Positions 57,060 to 64,000 of a stretch of 64,000 bases of DNA are shown here, piece after piece. Every line of letters begins with the position of its first letter. The first letter of the stretch is position 1. The position numbers and the translations under genes are program-made. This DNA is from Stenogyne calaminthoides. Its lineage: Eukaryota; Streptophyta; Magnoliopsida; Lamiales; Lamiaceae. The notes under the pieces were generated by a model. That model searched no databases, was not told where the DNA came from, and worked only from the letters and a program-made list of their open reading frames with translations. The DNA lies in contig JBBCBC010000009.1 of the NCBI GenBank assembly GCA_037126765.1, positions 22,094,870 to 22,158,869 on the forward strand, written 5' to 3'.

Positions 57060-57169
57060 AGGTGCTCAAAAGATTACTTCTTCAATGTAATCGCCTGAGC
57101 AGATCTATTTTTTAAAACCTGTCTCTGATCTGATACCAACAATTGGTATCAGAGCAAACAGAAAGTTTT

Positions 57170-57875
57170 ACACAACAATGGAATAATAGAACTTTTCATT
57201 GATAAAGACCCGAAGGTCAGGTTACATTACAAGTTACAAATGCAAGAGAACCTGGAGGTCAATACATAACTCTAAACCCTAAACCCTCAAGCCATAACCC
57301 TAAACCTTCATCCAAACCCAAACCCGAACTACAGGGTGGTGATTAAGAGGAGGAGTGAGAGAGATTTTAAGATCTCATGCTCTCATTTTCCCCCACTTAA
57401 CAAAGGGAGGGAGGCTTGAAAAAAGGTAATCCTATCTGCAAGAACCGATGGACTCTCCAATGGAGTGAGAGCGGCCTTGATAGATTTTTTAAGCCAGAGC
57501 CCTAAGAAAGAGTCGATTGGCTCTCCAACAGTTAAATGGTGAGTTTGATATAGGAAGATCAGCTGTTGTCTGATCAAGTTCGCATATCAAACTCACGTTC
57601 ATTTTCAGACTGAGTCTCCTAATGCTGGTTACGTCATCCAGATAGACACACAAGGTGCATACGGATAGGAGAAGTGTCTTCTCAGTTGCAACAGCAGGCC
57701 CGCCGCCATGGTGGTAGAGAAGCTTTGACAAAGAATCGTATGTGGAATCATTGATGACGCATTTAAAACAAAGAATAAGGGACGAAAAGGGTTGATTTGA
57801 GAAGATGAAATCATGAAAAAGGGGTAAAAGTGTTTGCCGGAAGTCTCACCGGAAACAAGGGTTCACCAGATACAT
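57170..57875 (-). pseudogene. Antisense unit of the outer element (diverged copy)
   Basis: Minus-strand pieces keep the family-1 motifs: KLLYHHGGGPAVATEKTLLLSVCTLCVY (57731-57489 frame) and LTVGEPIDSFLGLWLKKSIKAAL (57577-57383 frame). The ATG at 57875 is shifted by one lost base relative to A. The TATA box (57935-57942) and the downstream AATAATAGAA-type end are kept. Its retention, while RT and the third ORF are lost, is notable. Confidence 0.45.
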
Positions 57876-57942
57876 GATTCTACAAAAGAAGATAAGTATG
57901 GTGAATGAGTTATGTTGTGTAAAATATTGGTCCAATTTATAG

Positions 57943-59280
57943 AGGCCAAGCAAGGGTGCAGATGCAAATTTGAGCTCTCAAAGCCTTTTTAGAAAAATTT
58001 GCATCACAAGGACAAATGTAGAAATCACGCTGACCGATAATTGGAAAAAATTTACGGCGGATTGACATATCGAGAGTGTCGATTTATATCTCGCATGTCA
58101 AATCGCACCAACTTAGGGAATAGAGACTACTATTCTAGACTAAGTTTTGGCAAGAATACTTTCCAAGAATTGGCTTATCTCGAGGAGAATCGAGATTAGG
58201 TCAACAAAAATCGATTACATACAAAGCTGATCAAATGAAGAAAATCAGCTGAGCTTGAAAACTTCACCAAATCAGATATATCGGTCTATATCAGTTGAAA
58301 GGGGGGGACTTCAACTTGAGGGGGAACTCACAGAATCAAAAGTAGATGATCAAGATCAAGACATGGCTGCAGACAAAGATTGATCGAGATCAAATGAGTT
58401 AGTTGAGTTCAACTGATGAGCTGTGCAAAAACTAGAAGTGAAGAAAAGCTAAAGCCAGCAAATCAGAAGAGAAGGTTGCAAATCAGAAGATGAGCAAAAG
58501 AGATCGATCAAGATCGACGCGTGATCGAGATCGAGATATGATAATGAGCGATGAAGATCGACGAGATCGACGTGATCGAGATCAGATATGATAAACCTGA
58601 TATGCTAACCTGATATAATGACCTGATGCTATGTTAATCTAAAGATGTGTTGATCTGATTAGTCGAGCTAATCAGATCAGGCAAAGAAGAAATCAGATAG
58701 CTTGGGTAAAGTGATCTGAGACTCGAGAAGTAAAATGGCGGGAGACTCAAGATAGGTCAAAAGACACGAGGGTCAAGATGTCCGAAGTCGAAGAAATCTA
58801 ACTCGATCGGCATGAGTGTCAAGATATACTGATCGAACAAGGTCCATTGAAGAAGAATGAGGAGCCGAAAGAAGATGTAAGATCAAGACCAAAAACAAGA
58901 CTTGTAATTCTTTATGTTTTTTTTGTCTTTATTTCTTTGATAAGTCCATTGTAATCTGTAACTGATAACATACAATCAATGAAACTTTTATCTTTATGCT
59001 CAAAGATAATACCTCATTATCTTTTTTACATGTCTTTTATATTAATATGCCTGATTGAATGTCTCTGATCTGATTGTATGCTCATATAAAGAGGAAACTA
59101 TATGATGCTATGGGAGAAATTGCTTAAGTATTTAGTAATGATCTATTTAGGAAAGATTCATTACTGAAGAAATCTATTGAATGATTTAAATTGATTTGAG
59201 ATTTACCATTCTTGTAATAAGAAAAACTGAAACCTGAGTGTAGGTTATATGTTTGTAACAAGATAGGTTTTGGCATCATC
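57943..59280. other. Noncoding rear part of the outer element
   Basis: No gene. It corresponds to the spacer after the antisense unit of family 1 and then to the tail before the 3' LTR. A G-rich hairpin-like stretch (TTGAAAGGGGGGGACTTCAA near 58295) matches the polypurine hairpins of family 1. At 58490-58600 dense GATCGA words replace what looks like GATCAGA/CTGAT in clean copies. From 58910 the sequence is a T-rich tail. Confidence 0.65.
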
Positions 59281-59294
59281 AAAAAGGGGGAAAT
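59281..59294 (+). other. Polypurine tract of the outer element
   Basis: AAAAAGGGGGAAAT directly before TGTTGGGAAATG of the 3' LTR. Confidence 0.88.
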
Positions 59295-60534
59295 TGTTGG
59301 GAAATGAATTTAATAAAAAGGATTTTGATTAGATCCCAAAACCCCGAGTATGACATGTTCAGATAATCTTGATAGATGAGTCGATTCGGTTTTAGAGTGT
59401 TAGGGATATTATCTCGCACCATGTATAGTCGGCAGATATAGAACGGTTAGTTTAAAGACTCAAGAAGAAATCTTGAGATATCAAGACTCAAGAGACACTT
59501 CGAGAACTCAAGACTCGAGAACTCAAGACTCGAGAACTCAAGACTCGAGAGAACTCAAGACTCAGAGAACAAATTCTCAAGAACTTCGAATGTCTTGAAT
59601 GCTCAGTATATCCTGAATGTTCCGAGGCACTGAAGCTGAGGAATATAGCCGTTGGAATCCAACTGACGTGGACCAACGAGAGGAAGACAACCAAAAAAAA
59701 AGTCAGCAGAACTTCACGAAGAATAGTATGGATTTGAATGTGATTCTCTCCAACGGTAACATTCAAATCCACACTATAAATACAAGTTCTTCCTTCATTA
59801 TCAAGTGGTGGAGTGTGAAGGTGGATGCATGGATATTATGCACAAAATGCTACAAAGCCAAAGAGCGTTATAGTCAAAGCATTCCCACCCTAGAACACAA
59901 GTCTGTAGATATACAAATATATTCAAAGAGTGTTCTAGAACCCAACCTAAGCAACCCACGATGTATCATAAGCTTAGAGAGATTTTCCCAACCTTAGCAT
60001 TGAGGCTAAACCATTGTAAGGGAAAATCTCACCATAGTTGGAGACAACACCAAAACCAAACCCAGTGGTGAAGTGAGGTAGTTGTTAGGCAAACCCGAGT
60101 GAGGGTGATAAGTCCCGAAGGAGTGTGAACTCGTTAAACATCTAAGAGTTTGAGTTAGTAAACTACAGAGGTAGTCAGAAAGCTCAGGGTCGGGTTGAGT
60201 TAGTAAACTATGTGGAGTAGTCAGAAAACTCAGGGCCGAGTTGAGTAAGTAAACTACGAGGTAGTCAGAAAGCTCAAAAGTTGATAAGGAATTTCTCTGA
60301 AGAGTCAGGGAGAGTGGATGTAGGACTGGTTGTCCGAACCACTATATATTGCTGTGTTGTTTACTGCTTTATGTTTATACTTGTCATATGCATCTAGTTA
60401 TAAGCAAAACACAACACATGAGCTCCAAAGAAGAAAAATTGGAAACACTCTGCCCTCACCCCTGTTTTATATGCACCGAAGTCAAACGTTTTGCTTCCGC
60501 ACGCGCAAAATAGGTTTTCCCACCGGGACAAACA
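59295..60534 (+). repeat. 3' LTR of the outer element (1240 bp, family 3)
   Basis: TGTTGGGAAATGAATTTAAT...CCGGGACAAACA. TATAAATA at 59775-59782. A 15-bp tandem GAACTCAAGACTCGA (about 4 units) is at 59500-59560, and the LTR minisatellite (TAGTAAACTA, GTAGTCAGAAA words) at 60140-60285. The start resembles the family-2 LTR; the last ~120 bp differ. Confidence 0.9.
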
Positions 60535-60573
60535 AGAGATATTATCTTTTGAGCATAATGATAAATCTTCATT
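60535..60573 (-). mobile_element. Inverted scrap of copia internal sequence
   Basis: ATTATCTTTTGAGCATAATG and 13 further bases match 43680-43712, which lies inside the minus-strand element, so this scrap is oriented against the LTR that precedes it. With the inverted LTR end at 40123 it indicates that both borders of the cluster are rearranged. Confidence 0.8.
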
Positions 60574-62659
60574 GACTATATGTGAACAGTGTTAAATATT
60601 ACTAAAAAAATATGTGTTACTACATGAACAAAAAAATGTTACCCTATGAAGAAATACGTGTTACCACATGAACAAAATCAATACAAGCGCGAAAAATAAA
60701 TCCCCAGTCCAAAATTACAGATTTAAAGAACAACTTAATGTGTTACTACATGAACAAAAACTAGTACAAACGCGAACAAAAATCTTCAATCCAAAATTAT
60801 AAATTTACAGAATAGCGTGAAAATAGAGCAGAAGGATCTGAATTTTAACACACACTTTGTGTTGACGTGTGATCCAACACCACACACCTATTCTCTCTTC
60901 TTCTCGTAGAATCCACATCGAAATTCAAATTGAATAACCTGATTTCATCCAATGATCGGAACAAATCGAAGAAAAATTAAACTGGACAAGAAATTAGGGC
61001 ACGAGCGACGGAAGGAAGAAGAAGAATTCTGGTCTGTTGCGGCGACAGAAGAAGAATTTGGAAGCGCCGCAAGGAAGAAGAAGAAATCTGGTCTGTTGCG
61101 GCGACGCGAGGAAGAAGGCCCATAAGACCCGCCATTCTGTTTGCCCTAATCCGACCCAGTCATGACCCAAAAAAAAAAAACTCAATTAAACTACAATTGC
61201 ACATAACACTAGTATGCAATATTGCATATAAATTTTTCGTGTAAACTCAATAGGTAAACTAAATCGGTATACAATTATTAAATGATTATTGTTGATTAAC
61301 GCAGACCATGGTCTTTCGTTATATTTAATAATTTAACTTTTAAGTACTTTTTTTATATAAAATTATTCATGCTAAGGATGAATCCATTTTGCAGGTCGGC
61401 TTAATTAATATTTTCTTAATATATAATAAATATATTATAAAAATTAGTTCAATATATTATCTAGCCGCTGAGATTTTATACTTCATGATATAATCTTAAT
61501 ATATATGCACAACTTCAGAATTTATGAAAATCTTAAAATTGAAAGCGAGTGTTGACTTTAATTAATTATCCTAAATAATAATGTTAGTATTAGTCTATTA
61601 TTAGGTATATTGACCAACTGAATTTAGACAACCATGCACCAAATGATATGCCTCATTACATGCTAGACACTTGACAAATTGTATTAAACTTAAAAGCAAA
61701 GTTAAGCTGTTTAGGAAGCTGGCCAGCTTGTTCCACCACTATATATATATATTGTTTGTAGACAGTCATATATATTAATTAATATTATTATTGACTACTA
61801 GCAGTTGCAACTTGCAAGTTACAACCAACCAAATAATGAAGGCATCTACGTGAATCCTAGCTACATGCACGTTTCTTATCTAATTAGTTTCTTTATGAAA
61901 AAAATATTGCTTTTTATTTTTGTTTTTGTTTTATTAATTAATATTTATCTATAATATTATATCATAATAATAATCTAGTAAAAAAATTGTAAGCCTCCAT
62001 CACTTGAATATTCCTTTCTATTAAAGTGTGTCTTCAAAGTTATGTTCATTATTATCACAAAAATTCTATGAACTCTCCTTCATTGTTGTTAATTTAGTAT
62101 ACAAAGTGTCAGAATGATTAATGCAAAATATCATTATTTATTAATTTTGAGAAACACAATACATCAAACTAAACTGTTGAGAAAAATTAAATAAACGAAT
62201 TAATTTCGCATCTCTCTATAATTTCGGACTTTTAGATGAGACGAAATTCTTTCATGGTATCAGAGCCTCTAGCTCAACCCAGATCCTGGGTTCGATTCCC
62301 GTGGAAAACACTCAATCCATTTAAAATTGTCCACTCGTTGGGCCTCCACCCCAGAGGGTAGAGACAATTATTCGGCCCACGAGTGAGGGGAGTGTTGATG
62401 AAAATTAAATAAACGAATTAATTTCGCACCTCTCGACAAGTTCGAACTTTTAGATGAGACGAAATTCTTTCATAAATATTTTTAAAAGATGATATACTTC
62501 ATATATTAATAGGTGATTATTTATTTACTAAAATGTATGATACTTGAAAAGGAGAGTTTACATGAATTAATAAATTATTCTAATAATTAAGTAATTGGTG
62601 AAGGACAGCAAAAAGTGATTATTTAAATATAATAAAAATTAATAAATACTATGTATATA
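60574..62659. repeat. 2.09-kb direct duplication, right copy
   Basis: Same content as 38033-40122. At 61028-61110 it keeps two ATTCTGGTCTG/AATCTGGTCTG words where the left copy reads ATTCGTCTG and a scrambled text, again a CTG site. No gene supported. Confidence 0.92.
62175..62472 (+). mobile_element. TRIM (miniature LTR retrotransposon), right copy
   Basis: LTRs 62175-62254 and 62393-62472 (80 bp each), primer site 62255-62266, polypurine 62383-62392, flanks TAAAC and TAAAT. It was duplicated with the 2.09-kb block rather than inserted independently, since flanks are identical to the left copy. Confidence 0.88.
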
Positions 62660-64000
62660 TATAACACATAAATAATAAACGAATATCGAGGGAAGTCATG
62701 ATCTAATAAAAATATTCGTGAACATATGATAATGAAGTTTCTCGTTCCTTTTCTTTCATTGAGATTAACATAAACTCTCCTTATTTATATTAGGAAACTG
62801 ATATTATTACATTTACAAACTTATATCATTATTCTTATAAAATAATATCAATAATATTTAATATTATAATTTTAATTTATAAGTATAATGGTATATATCA
62901 ATTGATAAGTTTAGTACTGATATTAATGTATACATGTAATGGTATAAATTTCATATTATATTACCTACAGTGACAACCATAAATTTTAGTCACGGAGCCC
63001 AATTAATAGAAAAATTCACAAAATTTCATGTGAATCTTGTTTATTATAGAAACTGATATCATTACACTTACAATGATAGTAATTTTATAAACTAAGAGCA
63101 ATATATTTAATCCTATGCTCTTTGTTTGTAAGTGTAAATGATATCAATTGATAAGTGTAATGATATTAGTTTGTAAGTGTAATTGTATAAATTTTATTAC
63201 ATTAGAATTTATTTAATTAATATAGTTACATCATAATATTCAAAATACTATCTTATTGTCTAAAAAAACTCTCTATATGAAATTTTAATCATCAAATAAA
63301 ATGATGTGAATTTAGTAAATATTATTTATAAAATGCATCTAAATTAAATTATTAATAATATTGGTTACAACAATAAGTGTGAGAAAAAAAGTGATTGCAA
63401 CCTGATTTATGACTGAAGGAAGGACCTTCAACACCAAACCCCAAATAATTTGTATTAAAAGAAAGGAAAAAAGAAAATATGACCAACAGAAATAGAAACC
63501 TGATATATGATTGACAGAAGGACATTATAATAATGAGACATGAAACAATTTGAACCACTTATTAAGAATAAAAGAGAACTTATATATATAATTTCGTAAT
63601 TAAGAGTTAGGGTGGCCAATGCCTCCGTACTCAATGTGGCTCCGTTCTTAATTATATATGAACAAGTTTCACCGAAATTTACTCTAACATTAATATTAAT
63701 ATATGAACCATGTAACAAGTGCCAAGTTATTGAACTTATTCACGAGTGTATTTTTAGCCTTTGTGCCGGTTTGTGGCCCTAATACGTATTTTACGTAATC
63801 ATGCGAATATAGTGTTTTAAAATAATTTAATGAATGAAGCTAGCTACATTCAATGTAGCATATGTTCAAAACCCTCTTTTATCTAAAACATGTGATGTTG
63901 ATAAGGTAATGATGAAAGTAATATGAAAGGAAGATTTGATGACCTAATATGCATATCCAGCTTTCGAAAAAAAAAATATATGCATATCCAAAATTAATTA
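62660..64000. other. AT-rich sequence without a recognisable gene
   Basis: No supported coding region. Near 62790-63190 the words GATATCATTACACTTACAA and its reverse complement-like TTTGTAAGTGTAA-TGATAT recur in both orientations, a loose inverted-repeat pattern that could be a decayed MITE. The remainder is unremarkable intergenic sequence. Confidence 0.6.

Larger units (their letters stand above)
40163..60534 (+). mobile_element. Outer family-3 copia element, rearranged, carrying a nested insertion
   Basis: It has the stump of a 5' LTR (40163-40192), a primer site, gag interrupted by the minus-strand element (41542-55956), a gag remainder fused to a second LTR end and primer site (to 57059), an antisense unit, a polypurine tract and a full 3' LTR (59295-60534). 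No integrase, RT or third ORF remains, so it is non-autonomous. The internal LTR end implies that it came from a tandem array like 1668-34397 and then suffered deletions. Confidence 0.75.

Noticed and set aside
63352..63718. Overlapping minus-strand ORFs near the right end
   Set aside because: AT-rich sequence, no domain, and no second copy to support coding.

Overview
The window is nuclear DNA of a flowering plant, probably a dicot. It is built almost entirely of transposable elements. The evidence is several Ty1/copia LTR retrotransposons primed by initiator-Met tRNA, a truncated gene with a Mutator-transposase-type PB1-like N-terminus, a miniature LTR retrotransposon (TRIM), tRNA-derived SINE-like scraps and long AT-rich spacers. 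I see no intact host gene, rRNA, functional tRNA or CRISPR array.

Layout. 1-512 is the 3' end of an LTR (family 2). 513-1667 is the 5' region and first coding segment of a PB1-like/MULE-type gene, cut at 1667 by an insertion. 1668-34397 is a head-to-tail copia array (family 1): LTR1 (1668-3228), internal A, LTR2 (14914-16479), internal B, a truncated LTR3 (about 25040-25294) and internal C, which breaks off at 34397. Each internal region runs PBS, gag, protease-integrase, RT-RNase H, a conserved antisense unit, and a long third ORF downstream of pol. This is the Sirevirus-like layout. 34398-38032 is an AT-rich spacer with microsatellites, short tandem duplications, SINE-like boxes and a foldback. 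38033-40122 is a 2.09-kb segment containing a TRIM, repeated directly at 60574-62659. Between the two copies is a nested retroelement cluster. A damaged plus-strand outer element (about 40163-60534, family 3) carries in its gag a minus-strand element (41542-55956, family 2) with a perfect 5-bp target duplication, GAGGT. 62660-64000 is AT-rich sequence without a recognisable gene.

Function. In the intact parent elements gag would build the particle, protease-integrase and RT-RNase H would copy and insert the element, and the third ORF has no established role. None of the copies here looks autonomous as written. A has the best RT (YVDD intact); B and C keep the integrase glutamate that A lacks.

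Main caution. Many frameshifts occur in sharp patches where CAG and CTG in one copy read CG (sometimes CGG) in another. CAG/CTG are the plant CHG-methylation sites, and middle-base loss is not an ordinary mutation spectrum. I infer a systematic base-calling or consensus error in methylated repeats. Much of the apparent decay may therefore be technical, and the breaks reported below should be read with that in mind.
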